A stretch of DNA of 64,000 nucleotides from Spirochaetales bacterium (GCA_016926955.1 JAFGNN010000065.1:1-64000), one strand, 5' to 3'. Positions 40,323-49,809 are shown, numbered from the stretch's first letter. Numbers and translations are program-made. Notes: generated by a model not told the origin, from the sequence alone.

Positions 40323-41575
40323 AGCCTTCCCGCATCGGCGCCGCCACGGCCGTGTTGCTCTGCCTGGCCTTCGCCCCGCCGCCGCTTCTCGCCCAGGACT
40401 CAGGCGATCCCGGCGCGGGAGAGGGGTCGGGCGAAGCGGGGCCCGCGCTGCGCGCGGCCGGCAAGCTCGACGAAACCGTGCTGGTGGCGGCCGCGACCGC
40501 GCGCGAGGGAGACGCGGGAAGCTTCCTTTCCTCGCTGTCCACGGCGTTCGTCGCAGAGCTGTCCGCGCGCGGCATTGCGTCCAGGAACGCCGAATCGCCC
40601 GCGTCGATCGAAGCGGACCAGCATGAGCCGACGCGCGCCGCGGAGTTCGCCCGCGAGGCCGCTTGCTTCGTCGTGGCCCTGGTGGACGCGCGCATGGAAG
40701 GCACCCGGGTCGCCTGGCGCATCGCCGTCTATGACGCCCGCGACGGTGCCATGCTCGGCGGCGACGCCTGGTCGGCCTACGCCGGCCTCTCCGCGCTCAA
40801 GCTGATCGAGGATTCCGCCGCCTCCGGCGCGGCCGAGCTCGCCCGCGCGCTCGAGGCGGGCCTTCCCCCGCCCCGCCTTTCCGCTCCCCTCAGGTTCAGT
40901 TCGGTTGACGAAGGCGCCCTCGTATCGCTCGGCGGCGGCAGCGCCGGCGCCTCGCTGCCGCTCGGCGTCATCGAGGACGGGCTCCTGGTCGCGCCCTACC
41001 TGCCGCTCCGCGTCGGGGAGCGCGCCGACTTCACCGTCGAACGCGAGGGTTCCTACCCCGTCAACTTCACGGTCCGTCCCCGGGACGACGGCTCGACCGT
41101 CGCCCTGCCCCGCCTCGTGCCGCGCAGCGAAGGCTCCTTCGTCCTGAGTACGGGACGGGGGCGCATGAGCGGCCTCGGGTTCGAATACCGGCCCGCCCTC
41201 GTTCCCGACTTCGCGTTCCTCAGGCTCGACACCGCGCTGTTCGCGCTCGCCCGCTACGGCTTGAAGGGAGCCCCGTGGATCTGGGAGCTCCGCGCGGGCG
41301 CCGGCCTCTACCTGACCCCGCCGGGCTGGTCCTTCCGCCTCGGGGCGGCCACCGGGCTCGCTTCCATGTTCACCTTCGTCGCCGACGGCAAGCCCTACGT
41401 CGACCTCGCCCTGGACACCTTCTCGCTGCTGCTCGAATACCATAGAGGCCGCTACGCCTTCGGGCTCGAGACGCGGATACCCTATTCCCTCGGGCTCGCG
41501 TCCGGCCTCATCCAACAGGGCTGGATGGACGAGGGCGGACCCCTCATCCTCGGGAGCGTCGCATGGAAATACTGA
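40319..41575 (+). CDS. Secreted porin-like protein, pair member A1
   Basis: A 418-residue protein with a cleavable signal peptide (LLCLAFAPPPLLAQD). The N-terminal half (to ~180) contains an alpha/beta domain with CFVVALVDARMEGTRVAWRIAVYDARDG. The C-terminal ~150 residues alternate aromatic and small residues, like outer-membrane beta strands (YRPALVPDFAFLRLDTALFALARYG, EYHRGRYAFGLETRIPYSLG), and end in an aromatic residue. I recognise no family. It is a paralogue of the gene at 42582. It overlaps the cyclase stop (ATGA), so its synthesis is coupled to the cyclase. Confidence 0.75.
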   Translation: MKPSRIGAATAVLLCLAFAPPPLLAQDSGDPGAGEGSGEAGPALRAAGKLDETVLVAAATAREGDAGSFLSSLSTAFVAELSARGIASRNAESPASIEADQHEPTRAAEFAREAACFVVALVDARMEGTRVAWRIAVYDARDGAMLGGDAWSAYAGLSALKLIEDSAASGAAELARALEAGLPPPRLSAPLRFSSVDEGALVSLGGGSAGASLPLGVIEDGLLVAPYLPLRVGERADFTVEREGSYPVNFTVRPRDDGSTVALPRLVPRSEGSFVLSTGRGRMSGLGFEYRPALVPDFAFLRLDTALFALARYGLKGAPWIWELRAGAGLYLTPPGWSFRLGAATGLASMFTFVADGKPYVDLALDTFSLLLEYHRGRYAFGLETRIPYSLGLASGLIQQGWMDEGGPLILGSVAWKY

Positions 41576-42585
41576 AACGCCGCCCCGCGGCCTTCCGGCG
41601 CCTCCGCATCCTCGCGCTCGCCGCGCTCGCCCTCGCGGGCGCCACCTGCAAGGTTGACTGGCTCTACGTGTCGTACGGCCCCGAATGGCTGACCCAGGTC
41701 CGCGCGGGCTTCGACCTCGACGACGCGATGGAGGACGCCATCGGGGCGGCCTGGGCCGAGCCGCGCCGGGTGGAGCGCTACGTCCAGAATGGTCAGGAGC
41801 GCGTCTTCGTCTTCGCCGAGACCGAGCGCGGCCCCGCCCTCGCCGTCCTTGACGGCGAGACGATGGAGGCGCTCAAGATCTTCCCGCCCGCGACTGGTCC
41901 CTTCAACGACCTCATGTTCCAGGACGCGAGCGGACAGGTCGTCGTCGGCCAGGTCGGGATAGACAGCTCGTTGAACGCGTACAATGTCGCATTTACTTAC
42001 TCCCTAGCGGAAATGCGACCGCTTTACGGGTTCGGCTTCCAATATGGCACGGACTACTGGATACTCCAGCCGGATCCGGACTTCCTCCGGTATTACAAGA
42101 GCTTGGACCTGATCACCGCTCCTAGCCCGGCCACCGCGGTTGATTACTCGACACCTGGAACGTTCGATAATGCCAAGGTCCCCGACCTCGAATATCTTTC
42201 GACGGCTTTTGGCGAGGGATACTACGTGGCCACGGTGCTCTGGAGCTCGGGAAGCGCCAACGCGCAGGTCCGTTTCTTCCCCGGCCTGGCGCCCCCAAAT
42301 CCACTCGACAGCGCTAGCTTTATGCTGAGCTACTGGCCGTCGAGGGACGATTCCGCCGCCTGGCTGACCCGTGACGGCTTCATCCGCCTCGACTACGATT
42401 ACGACGATGACTCCAAGGCGCTCGTGCGGCAGGCCCTGGACGGCAGCGGCGCCGAGCTTGACACCTTCCGGATCGAGGACACCGAGGACCAGCGCTTCTT
42501 CTTCGACCCCGACGGCAGGCACTGGTACGTCTTCGACCGCTGGTACGGCAGGCTCTACCTGCTCGAAACGTGGTGGCCGAAATGA
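41563..42585 (+). CDS. Lipoprotein, pair member B1
   Basis: A 340-residue protein with a signal peptide ending ALAGATC (Cys about 29), a relaxed lipobox. The mature part has repeated beta-strand/aspartate patterns (VFVFAETERGPALAVLDGETMEALKIF) suggestive of a propeller-like fold, but I cannot assign a family. The middle (about 41950-42330) is more AT-rich than the surroundings. It overlaps A1 by 13 bases and A2 by four. It probably works with the porin-like partner at the cell surface. Confidence 0.72.
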   Translation: MEILKRRPAAFRRLRILALAALALAGATCKVDWLYVSYGPEWLTQVRAGFDLDDAMEDAIGAAWAEPRRVERYVQNGQERVFVFAETERGPALAVLDGETMEALKIFPPATGPFNDLMFQDASGQVVVGQVGIDSSLNAYNVAFTYSLAEMRPLYGFGFQYGTDYWILQPDPDFLRYYKSLDLITAPSPATAVDYSTPGTFDNAKVPDLEYLSTAFGEGYYVATVLWSSGSANAQVRFFPGLAPPNPLDSASFMLSYWPSRDDSAAWLTRDGFIRLDYDYDDDSKALVRQALDGSGAELDTFRIEDTEDQRFFFDPDGRHWYVFDRWYGRLYLLETWWPK

Positions 42586-43787
42586 GGCGGCTCCCGCTCG
42601 CGCTCTGCATCCTCGCCTCGCTGGCAGCCGCCGGCCTCGGGGCGCAGGACGCGAACGGCGCCGGAACCGGCGTTCCGGGCGCCGCACCGCTCCGCCAGGT
42701 CCGCGTGCTGGTCGCCCTCGCGCGCGGCGATTTCGAGCGCGAAGCCTGGCTCCGCGGCCTCGCGCTCGCGCTCGCCCGCGAGCCGGGAGTCTCCGGCGTG
42801 CTCCGCGCCCGCGATGCCGACTCGTACTTCGACGAGGCCAACCGCCAGGACTGCGCGCTCGTGCTCGAAATCGAAACCGCCGCAGCCTCCGCTTCGACGC
42901 GGGTGGAATGGCGCTATCTCGACGCCCTTTCGCGCGAGGTCGTGACGGAAGGCGCCTACGAAGCCCCCGAACCCACGGAACGCGACCTTTCCGGCTTCTT
43001 CTGGGACGAGGTTGTCGCGGCCCTGCCCGACGCCGTCTCCAGGGTGCGTTTCACCGTCTTCACGCTCACGGGCAAGCCCGGCAGCAAGGTTTCCGGCTTC
43101 TCGCCCAAGCCCGTCGTGATTCCGGAGTCCGGCGAGCTCGAGATCGTGGCGGACGCGCCGAGCACCTACCGTTGGCGCGCCACGGTGCCGGACTCCTACC
43201 CCGCGGGCGGCGTCTTCGCCTTCTTCGGGACGGAAGGCACCGTGCTCGCGCTGCCGGACGAAACCCTGCCCCGCTGGTCCTTCGACGCGGGGCTCCTCAT
43301 GGGACAGTTCCCCGACCTGCGCGCGGACTGGCGCTTCCTCTCGGACTGGGCCTTCGCCGGCTTCGAGCTGGTGAGCTACTCGCCGGGCCTCTTCCTGCCC
43401 CGCGACGTGCCGCCCGAGGACCGGCCTTCCCTCTTCATCTTCCTGCCGCTAATACAACCGGGAATCCGCGTCGGCGCCCGCCTCGCGCCGGCCGACGCGG
43501 CATTCAGGCCCTATGTTTCGACGGGGGCCTTCACGCGCTTCGTCTTCCCCGAGTTCCGCCTGTTCATGCTCGACCCTGTCGCGCCCTTCGGCCTTTCGCC
43601 CGCCGTCGGCGTCGAGTACGGCACTTCGCGCAAGCTCGGCGTCTGGGCTGAAGTGGCCATGCACTGGTATTTCGGCCCGAACGGCTACCTGATCGCCGCG
43701 TCCGGACCCGGCAACGTGTTCTTCGTCAGGGATCATACCGCCATCGAGATTCCCCACGTGCGCTTCGGAGTGAGGTTCGCGCCATGA
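42582..43787 (+). CDS. Secreted porin-like protein, pair member A2
   Basis: A 401-residue protein with a signal peptide (LALCILASLAAAGLGAQD) and the same layout as A1. Its N-terminal domain has the matching stretch CALVLEIETAAASASTRVEWRYLDALSREVV, then a PEGA-like segment (FTLTGKPGSKVSG). A C-terminal run of aromatic strands reads DLRADWRFLSDWAFAGFELVSYSPG and ends HVRFGVRFAP. It probably arose by duplication of the A gene. The ATG at 42582 overlaps the B1 stop; the track start at 42570 is four codons earlier. Confidence 0.75.
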   Translation: MRRLPLALCILASLAAAGLGAQDANGAGTGVPGAAPLRQVRVLVALARGDFEREAWLRGLALALAREPGVSGVLRARDADSYFDEANRQDCALVLEIETAAASASTRVEWRYLDALSREVVTEGAYEAPEPTERDLSGFFWDEVVAALPDAVSRVRFTVFTLTGKPGSKVSGFSPKPVVIPESGELEIVADAPSTYRWRATVPDSYPAGGVFAFFGTEGTVLALPDETLPRWSFDAGLLMGQFPDLRADWRFLSDWAFAGFELVSYSPGLFLPRDVPPEDRPSLFIFLPLIQPGIRVGARLAPADAAFRPYVSTGAFTRFVFPEFRLFMLDPVAPFGLSPAVGVEYGTSRKLGVWAEVAMHWYFGPNGYLIAASGPGNVFFVRDHTAIEIPHVRFGVRFAP

Positions 43788-44893
43788 GAAAGCCCGTGCG
43801 CCGCGCCGCCGTTTCCGCAGCCCTCGTCGCGTTCCTGTCCTTGACCGCGTCCTGCTGGATGCCCTCCTTCGACCCGGCCCTGATCGTGTCGACCGAAATG
43901 GACGACTTTTTCGCGGAACGCGGCCTGCCCGAGTGGCGGAATTCCTACGGCATGACCGTCCACAGCGAGTCCGACGACGGGCGTACCCGCTTCCTGCCTT
44001 TCAGGATGCCGTGGTCGGACGGAGGCTACCTGGTGACGCACGAAGACGGCTTCCTGCGGCTCGCCACAATCCAGATGACAGCATCGGGTTGGGAAACGGG
44101 TGTCGAATGGGGCGACGGGAATCCGCTCGGAAAGGCCGCCATCGTCGTTTCCCTGCCGGGTTCGTATACCGAGCTCCTGGTCTACCGGGATCGCGCTTCC
44201 GGCCTTCAAAAGGTAGATCCCTTTTCAGCGTACCAGCAAATCGCGATCGAGGCGCTTCCGCCGTTGCCTGAGCGGAAGCTGCTCGCCCTGGGCTTCGCGA
44301 GCGTGAGCGCGGCCAACGATACCGTCGAGTTCATCGAGATGACCTGGGATCCGTTCACGAGTTCGAGTTTCACCCGCTCGGGCAGCATCGGCTCCGGCAC
44401 CGCACTGCCGCTCGTGCCGACTCCGGTCTCCACAAGCGTGTTCGACTCCGTCTTCTTCCCGCCTGGCTGGGTCGCCCATGACGCGACGTCAGGCACCTAC
44501 GCGACTGTTCTCGACGCCGCGGCTCCCAAGCTCTACCACGCGACCGACGTGGATCCGGTCGGTACAGCCGCGGCCAAGGGCACGCTCGAGTCCATGGCCA
44601 CCGGCACGGTCCACGACGAGTACTCGAGCGACCTGTATATGCTGGCCGATGGCGGCAACTACACCGACGTCTACTCCTTGGACGGAGCCAGGATAGGCTG
44701 GCTCCCGACCGGAAGCTGGCGCTTCGCCTTCGAATACTGGGATTCGGGCGGCGCGAGGTGGATCTCGGTTTTCTCGCGCTTCCTCGAGCTGACGGGCGAC
44801 CGGAACGACGATGAGGGACGGGCGGCCTTCGCCCAGGTGGAAGGCGTTCCCACCGCGGACCTGATCGAACTGGCCAGGGAGAAATCGGACTGA
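43784..44893 (+). CDS. Lipoprotein, pair member B2
   Basis: A 369-residue lipoprotein with lipobox LTASC (Cys about 24), starting at an ATG that overlaps the A2 stop. Mature sequence is beta-rich with many aromatic residues (RMPWSDGGYLVTHEDGFLRLATIQ, DLYMLADGGNYTDVYSLDGARIGWLPTGSWRFAFEYW) in a pattern like B1's C-terminus. No family is recognised. It is the last gene of the cyclase-A1-B1-A2-B2 operon. Confidence 0.72.
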   Translation: MRKPVRRAAVSAALVAFLSLTASCWMPSFDPALIVSTEMDDFFAERGLPEWRNSYGMTVHSESDDGRTRFLPFRMPWSDGGYLVTHEDGFLRLATIQMTASGWETGVEWGDGNPLGKAAIVVSLPGSYTELLVYRDRASGLQKVDPFSAYQQIAIEALPPLPERKLLALGFASVSAANDTVEFIEMTWDPFTSSSFTRSGSIGSGTALPLVPTPVSTSVFDSVFFPPGWVAHDATSGTYATVLDAAAPKLYHATDVDPVGTAAAKGTLESMATGTVHDEYSSDLYMLADGGNYTDVYSLDGARIGWLPTGSWRFAFEYWDSGGARWISVFSRFLELTGDRNDDEGRAAFAQVEGVPTADLIELAREKSD

Positions 44894-44894
44894 T

Positions 44895-44922
44895 AAAAAG
44901 GCGCCCGGCATTACCGGGCGCC
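44895..44922 (-). terminator. Terminator for the leftward coiled-coil gene (possibly bidirectional)
   Basis: GGCGCCCGG (44900-44908) pairs with CCGGGCGCC (44914-44922). Read leftward, the hairpin is followed by five T residues (AAAAA at 44895-44899 on the plus strand). Rightward there is no T-tract, so it serves mainly the minus-strand gene but could also stop the cyclase operon. Confidence 0.85.
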
Positions 44923-44968
44923 CCGTCAAGCCTCGTGGCCGCCTTCCGCCGGCCGCCTGATCCGCCCG

Positions 44969-47329
44969 CTACCTGAGCGCGCGCACCGTTTCGATGAAGT
45001 CCTTGAGGGCCTGGTTGCCCGCGTAACGGGCAAGCTGCTCGTCGAGCCAGGCGTTGCGGCGCGCGCTTTCCGTGAAGCGTCGCGAGCCTTCCAGGATGTC
45101 GATGGCGTTGTAGACCACCTCCTTCTGGCCCGCTTCGAGCCAGGCGGCCTCGTAGGCGGCGACGCGTTCGCGCAGATCCGGCATGGCGGATCTGACGACA
45201 GCGGAGCCGAGGAAGGCGTCGAGCTCGGTCCTCGCGGCCAGCAAGCCCGCCTGACCCGGCGAACCTGCTCGGGCCGAATCCTCGCGGGCGGCATAGACGG
45301 AGAATGACGCGGCAAGCTCGTCCATGCGCTTCGCCAGCGCGGCCAGCGCGTCGCGTTCGGCCTTGAGCGCGTCGAACTCCTCCGTCGAAGGACCGGAGGC
45401 GACCTGGGCCGGGGCGCTCGAAGCGGCCTCGGGCCGGCTGGCCAGCTCCTCGTTCTCGCTCCGCAGACGGTCGCGCTCCTCCTCGAGCGCGGCGATCAGG
45501 CGCTTCGACTCGGCTAGAGCCGCGTCGCGTTCGCTGGTCGCCAGGGTCGCGCCCGCGAGCTCGGTCTCGAGGCGGGTCGCGCGCGCGGACAGTTCCGCGA
45601 TCCTCGCGCGGTCTGCCTCGACGCGCGCCTTCTCGGCGGCCGTCCAGCCTTCAAGGGCGCGGCGGGCGCCCCGAGCCGCCTGGCCCGCGATATCCGCGCC
45701 CGGAGAGTCGGAAAGGATGCGGATATAGCTTTCCGTCGCTTCCGCCCAGGCTCCCCGCTCCAGCAGACGATTCGCGGCCGCGAGTTCCGACGCGGAGGCG
45801 GGGCTCGGGCTTCCCGCGGCGGCGCGTGTCGGGACGGAAAGGGCCGACGCGGCCACTGCGCCCGCGGAAGCCGGGGCGCCCATGGCGCTCAGGGCTTCGA
45901 GGTAGGACGCCGAGGCCGCCGCGAAATCGCCTGCCGCGTAGGCGAGCTCCGCGCGCTCGAAGGCGAGCGCGGCGCCAGTCACGTTTACCGCCGCATCGAT
46001 GGACCGGGCATTCCAGGCGAATTCGAAAGCGGATACGAGCTCGGGAGCCACCGCTACCGCGTCGCGGTAGGCGGCCTCCGCCGCCGCCCTGTCGCCGCGG
46101 GCCAGGGCCTCGTCCCCGCGGGCTCCGGCGGCCCGCGCCTGGGCGTACAGCTCGGCTTGCGTGACGAGGCCCGCCGCGTCCGCGCTGGCGCGGTCGATCT
46201 CGACCTTGACCAGGGTCGCGAGCGACTGCGCTATGAAAACGTCCGCCTCGCGACGCGCGGCGAGGGTCGTCGAAGAAGCGATCGCGGGATCCGCGAGGAA
46301 GGCCGACAGGGCTGAGACGCCCGCGTAGGCGTCCTCGTAGCGCCGGTCGGAGAGCGCCAGGCGTATGGTACGGTAGAGGCCGACGATACGATCCTCCGCG
46401 GCCTTGTCCGCGGCTTGCCGTTCCTGGAGCGCGAGCAGTTCGGCCCGGGCGGCTTCGAGTCCGGCGCTGGCCTGGGCCCGCTCGGTCTCCAGCGCCTTGA
46501 CGCGGGCGTCGAGGGAGGAGCGCAGCTCGGTTTCGCGCGCCGAGGCCTCGTCCTGGATGCGCCGCCGCTCCGAGGCCACCTCGGCCAGGTTGCGTTCGTA
46601 CTCGGCCCTGGCCGCGGCTATGCGGGCGTCGGACGCGGCCCGCTCGGAATCGAGCGCGACGCGGAAGGACGCGAGCGCCGACTGGAACTCGGCCGTTTTC
46701 CGGATTTCGAATTCCCTGATCCGCGCCTCGATTTCGGCCTCGGCGTAACCCTCGGAGCGCAACCTCGCACGCTCGGCCTCGATCTCCGACTCCAGCCGGG
46801 CCTTGAGTTCGACCTCGCGCTCGAGCAGCCTCGCCTCGAAACTCATCGCGAGTTCCTGGCTGTCTTTCTCGAGCGATTCCAGGCGATCGCGTATCTCGTC
46901 GAGCTGTACGTCCTTCTCGCGTATGAGCGATTCGGATTCGGCGCGCAATTCGCGGATCAGCCGCCCCTCCGCGCTGAGCACCACGGCGGAGTTGCTGGCG
47001 ATGTCCGCCTCCCGGGCGCGGAAGAAGGCGGCGAGCAGCAGGAAGCCGACAGCCATGCCGACGATGGCCAGGGCGTTCACGAGCGCGGGAACCAGAATGC
47101 CTCGCCTCAAGGCGGGTATCTTTCCGGTTTCCGGCGTCGCGATTCGGTTCTCGACGGCGATGGCGTCGATCCGCTTGAGGATGTCCTCGCCGTCCTCGCC
47201 CGAAAGCCCCGCGGCGCGGGCGGCTTCCAGCATGCCGGAGTCCAGATTGCCGGGCGGATTGGCCAACCCCGTCGCGGCGGTCATCATGTGCACCGCCTTT
47301 GCCTTTTGAAGCAAGCCCTTCTTTCCCAT
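44969..47329 (-). CDS. Large coiled-coil membrane protein
   Basis: A 786-residue protein I cannot assign. A short cytoplasmic N-terminus (GLSGEDGEDILKRIDAIA) and one membrane helix (residues about 78-103) lead into a long heptad-rich coiled coil (~110-330, EAEIEARIREFEIRKTAEF and similar). A tetratricopeptide-like helical region (~330-560: GDEALARGDRAAAEAAYRDAV, ERAELAYAAGDFAAASASYLEAL) follows, then a second coiled coil (~590-700) and a helical C-terminus. It is probably an envelope or scaffold protein. ATG 47329 has GGAGGA; the track start is five codons earlier. Confidence 0.8.
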   Translation of the reverse strand: MGKKGLLQKAKAVHMMTAATGLANPPGNLDSGMLEAARAAGLSGEDGEDILKRIDAIAVENRIATPETGKIPALRRGILVPALVNALAIVGMAVGFLLLAAFFRAREADIASNSAVVLSAEGRLIRELRAESESLIREKDVQLDEIRDRLESLEKDSQELAMSFEARLLEREVELKARLESEIEAERARLRSEGYAEAEIEARIREFEIRKTAEFQSALASFRVALDSERAASDARIAAARAEYERNLAEVASERRRIQDEASARETELRSSLDARVKALETERAQASAGLEAARAELLALQERQAADKAAEDRIVGLYRTIRLALSDRRYEDAYAGVSALSAFLADPAIASSTTLAARREADVFIAQSLATLVKVEIDRASADAAGLVTQAELYAQARAAGARGDEALARGDRAAAEAAYRDAVAVAPELVSAFEFAWNARSIDAAVNVTGAALAFERAELAYAAGDFAAASASYLEALSAMGAPASAGAVAASALSVPTRAAAGSPSPASASELAAANRLLERGAWAEATESYIRILSDSPGADIAGQAARGARRALEGWTAAEKARVEADRARIAELSARATRLETELAGATLATSERDAALAESKRLIAALEEERDRLRSENEELASRPEAASSAPAQVASGPSTEEFDALKAERDALAALAKRMDELAASFSVYAAREDSARAGSPGQAGLLAARTELDAFLGSAVVRSAMPDLRERVAAYEAAWLEAGQKEVVYNAIDILEGSRRFTESARRNAWLDEQLARYAGNQALKDFIETVRALR

Positions 47330-47350
47330 TCGTCCTCCGCTCATCCGCTC

Positions 47351-47356
47351 AGTATA
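47351..47356 (-). promoter_or_regulatory. -10 box for the coiled-coil gene
   Basis: TATACT on the minus strand about 22 bases before the start codon. No convincing -35 is seen. It lies back to back with the LacI-family promoter. Confidence 0.4.
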
Positions 47357-47405
47357 GTATCGGCGAAATGCCCGCGACAGGGCCCGCGGGCGAATCGATA
47401 TTCGC

Positions 47406-47435
47406 TTGACTCGATCGGGGCGATTTCGTTAAGCT
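47406..47435 (+). promoter_or_regulatory. Promoter of the LacI-family gene
   Basis: TTGACT (47406-47411), 18-base spacer, TAAGCT (47430-47435). The predicted transcript start falls inside the operator palindrome that follows. Confidence 0.65.
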
Positions 47436-47439
47436 GGAA

Positions 47440-47455
47440 TCGAAAACGTTTTCGA
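47440..47455. promoter_or_regulatory. LacI/PurR-type operator
   Basis: TCGAAAACGTTTTCGA is a perfect 16-base palindrome with the central CG typical of LacI-family operators. It covers the expected transcript start of the regulator gene 12 bases upstream of its ATG, implying negative autoregulation. Confidence 0.85.
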
Positions 47456-47466
47456 CAGAGAAGGCA

Positions 47467-48477
47467 ATGGTAACGATCAAGGATATCGCCCGGACGCTCG
47501 GCGTGTCGGTAGGCACCGTCTCGAAGGCCCTGAACGGCCGGGACGACGTGGGCGACGAGCTCAGGGCGCGCATCATCGACACCGCCCGCGAACTCCGATA
47601 CGAGCCGGACCCGATAGCGCGGCGGCTCGTCACGAAGCGGAGCCGCACGCTCGGCGTCTTCATGCTCGACCGCCAGGGCTTCGGCGTTCGGCGGAATTTC
47701 GGATGGCTCTTCCTCGACGGACTTCTGCACGGCGCCGCCGCGCGCGATTACGACCTCGTGCTCTTTTCCAACACCGACGACACCCGTTACGAGCGTTCCT
47801 ATATCGACATCTGCCGGAGCCGGCGCGTCGACGCCGCCGTCATCGTCGGGCTCCGGGGCGACGACCGCTACCTCGAGGACGTGCTGAACGCGCCGATCCC
47901 GGTCGCCCTCATCGACACCGAAGTCTCCGGGGGAAGCGCGACCTTCGTCAGTTCCGACAACCGCGCCGGCGCGGCGCTCGCGTTGGAGCACCTGGCCGCG
48001 CTCGGCCATCAAAAAGTGGCCACGCTGCGCGCGCCGTTTTCCTACCCCGGCCGGCTCAGATACGAAGCCTGGGCGGAGTTCGCAGCGGCGCGCGGCAGCT
48101 TCCGGGACGACTACATCCGCGACGGCGACTTCACGCCCGAGTCGGGCATGGCCGCGGCCGCGGCCTTCGCCTCGATGAAGGACATGCCGACCGCCATCTT
48201 CGCGGCGAGCGACCTGATGGCCATCGGGCTCATCAGGGGTTTCGAGAAGCTCGGCGTCAGGGTGCCGGAAGACGTCTCGATCGTCGGCTTCGACGACATT
48301 CCGAACGCGGAGCTCGTGGGACCGGCGCTCACCACGGTCGCACAGGACACCATGGCCATAGGCCGTGCCGCGCTGGACGCCGTGCTGGACGAACTCGATT
48401 CAGGCGCCCGGCGCGCGGAAATCCTTCTCGAGCCGCGCCTCGTGGTCCGCCAGTCATGCGCGGCCCCTCGAACCTAG
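47467..48477 (+). CDS. LacI-family transcriptional regulator
   Basis: A 336-residue repressor-type regulator. The N-terminal helix-turn-helix VTIKDIARTLGVSVGTVSKALNG and hinge region are followed by a periplasmic-binding-protein-like sensor (residues about 60-330: RTLGVFMLDRQGFGVRRNFGWLFLDGL, AALGHQKVATLRAP, VSIVGFDDIPNAELVGPALTTVAQD). The effector, probably a sugar, cannot be read from the sequence, and no sugar operon adjoins it. The 16-base palindrome just upstream is the likely operator. Confidence 0.96.
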   Translation: MVTIKDIARTLGVSVGTVSKALNGRDDVGDELRARIIDTARELRYEPDPIARRLVTKRSRTLGVFMLDRQGFGVRRNFGWLFLDGLLHGAAARDYDLVLFSNTDDTRYERSYIDICRSRRVDAAVIVGLRGDDRYLEDVLNAPIPVALIDTEVSGGSATFVSSDNRAGAALALEHLAALGHQKVATLRAPFSYPGRLRYEAWAEFAAARGSFRDDYIRDGDFTPESGMAAAAAFASMKDMPTAIFAASDLMAIGLIRGFEKLGVRVPEDVSIVGFDDIPNAELVGPALTTVAQDTMAIGRAALDAVLDELDSGARRAEILLEPRLVVRQSCAAPRT

Positions 48478-48542
48478 GCCTGCAGGCCGCGAGAGTTCCC
48501 GCAAGCGTCGTCGCCGCGCATCGGATGCGCGTTCCGCTTGCT

Positions 48543-48587
48543 AAAAAGCGAAGCCCGGTTCCCTCCAAGGGAACCGGGCTTCTTGCT
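48543..48587. terminator. Bidirectional terminator between lacI-type gene and mmdB
   Basis: GAAGCCCGGTTCCC (48550-48563) pairs with GGGAACCGGGCTTC (48569-48582), a 14-base stem. Leftward it is followed by TTTTTAG (plus strand CTAAAAA at 48541-48547); rightward by TTGCTTG. It should stop the 10-kb leftward kor-mmd operon and the rightward regulator transcript. Confidence 0.9.
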
Positions 48588-48648
48588 TGTCGGAAAGCAT
48601 CCCGGCCAGTATCCGCGCGTTCCGGACCGCGGCGGCCGGGATCCCTGA

Positions 48649-49791
48649 TCAGCCGAGCACCGCCAGCAGGACGCCGGCCGCGATGGCCGAGCCGATGACG
48701 CCCGCGACGTTCGGTCCCATGGCGTGCATGAGCAGGTAGTTGTTCGGGTTCTCGCGCTGTCCCTCGACCTGCGACACGCGCGCGGCCATCGGAACCGCCG
48801 ACACGCCCGCCGAGCCGATGAGCGGGTTTATCTTGCCGCCCGAGATCACGTTCATGAGCTTGCCGAGCAGCACGCCGCCCGCGGTGCCCACGGCGAACGC
48901 CGCGAGGCCCAGACCGATGATCATCAGGGTCTGGGGCGTCAGGAACTTGTCCGCGCTCGCGGTCGCGCCGACCGACACCCCGAGGAAGATGGTCAGGATG
49001 TTGATGAGGGCATGCTGGGCCGTGTCCGACAGGCGGCCGGTGACGCCGGTCTCCCGGAACAGGTTGCCGAGCATGAGCGAGCCCACGAGCGGCACGGCCG
49101 AGGGCAGCAGCAATCCGACGAGGATGGTCACCGCGATCGGGAAGATGACCTTCTCGGTTTTCGACACCTCACGGAGCTGGTCCATGACGATGGCCCGCTC
49201 CTTCTTCGTGGTCAGCAGCCGCATGATGGGCGGCTGGATGATCGGGACGAGGGCCATGTACGAGTACGCCGCGATCGCGATGGCGGGCAGAAGCTCGGGC
49301 TTGAGCTTGCTCGTCAGGTAGATGGCCGTCGGACCGTCCGCGCCGCCGATGATGCCGATGGAGCCGGCAGCCTGCGGATCGAAGTCGAGGGCGCGCGCGC
49401 CCAGGTAGGTCAGGAAGATGCCGAGCTGCGCGGCGGCGCCGAGCAGCAGGCTCTTCGGGTTGGCGATGAGCGGCCCGAAGTCGGTCATGGCGCCGACGCC
49501 CATGAAGATGAGCGGCGGGTAGATGCCGAGCTTGACGCCCTGGTAGAGATAATAGACGAGACCGCCCGGCACCACCTTGCCGTCCACGACCGAGTGCTCC
49601 GTCATGATGCCGCCGAGCGGCAGGTTCGAGAGGAGCATTCCGAAGGCGATCGGCACGAGGAGGAGCGGTTCGAACTTCTTTACGATGCCGAGATACAGGA
49701 GGACGCAGGACACCGTGATCATGATGAGGTCTTTCCACCCCAACACGGCGAAGCCGGTAGTCCCAAGGAATTCCAGTACGCTATCCCACAT
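48649..49791 (-). CDS. mmdB: Na+-pumping methylmalonyl-CoA decarboxylase, beta subunit
   Basis: A 380-residue membrane protein with about ten helices, of the OadB/MmdB/GcdB family. It decarboxylates carboxybiotin and exports Na+. Diagnostic blocks are [35 protein letters not shown], the Asp-bearing [23 protein letters not shown], and [43 protein letters not shown]. It is the last gene of the kor-mcm-mmd operon and is followed by a bidirectional terminator. Confidence 0.95.
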   Translation of the reverse strand: MWDSVLEFLGTTGFAVLGWKDLIMITVSCVLLYLGIVKKFEPLLLVPIAFGMLLSNLPLGGIMTEHSVVDGKVVPGGLVYYLYQGVKLGIYPPLIFMGVGAMTDFGPLIANPKSLLLGAAAQLGIFLTYLGARALDFDPQAAGSIGIIGGADGPTAIYLTSKLKPELLPAIAIAAYSYMALVPIIQPPIMRLLTTKKERAIVMDQLREVSKTEKVIFPIAVTILVGLLLPSAVPLVGSLMLGNLFRETGVTGRLSDTAQHALINILTIFLGVSVGATASADKFLTPQTLMIIGLGLAAFAVGTAGGVLLGKLMNVISGGKINPLIGSAGVSAVPMAARVSQVEGQRENPNNYLLMHAMGPNVAGVIGSAIAAGVLLAVLG

Positions 49792-49809
49792 GGGAGGCAG
49801 CCCTCCCCT

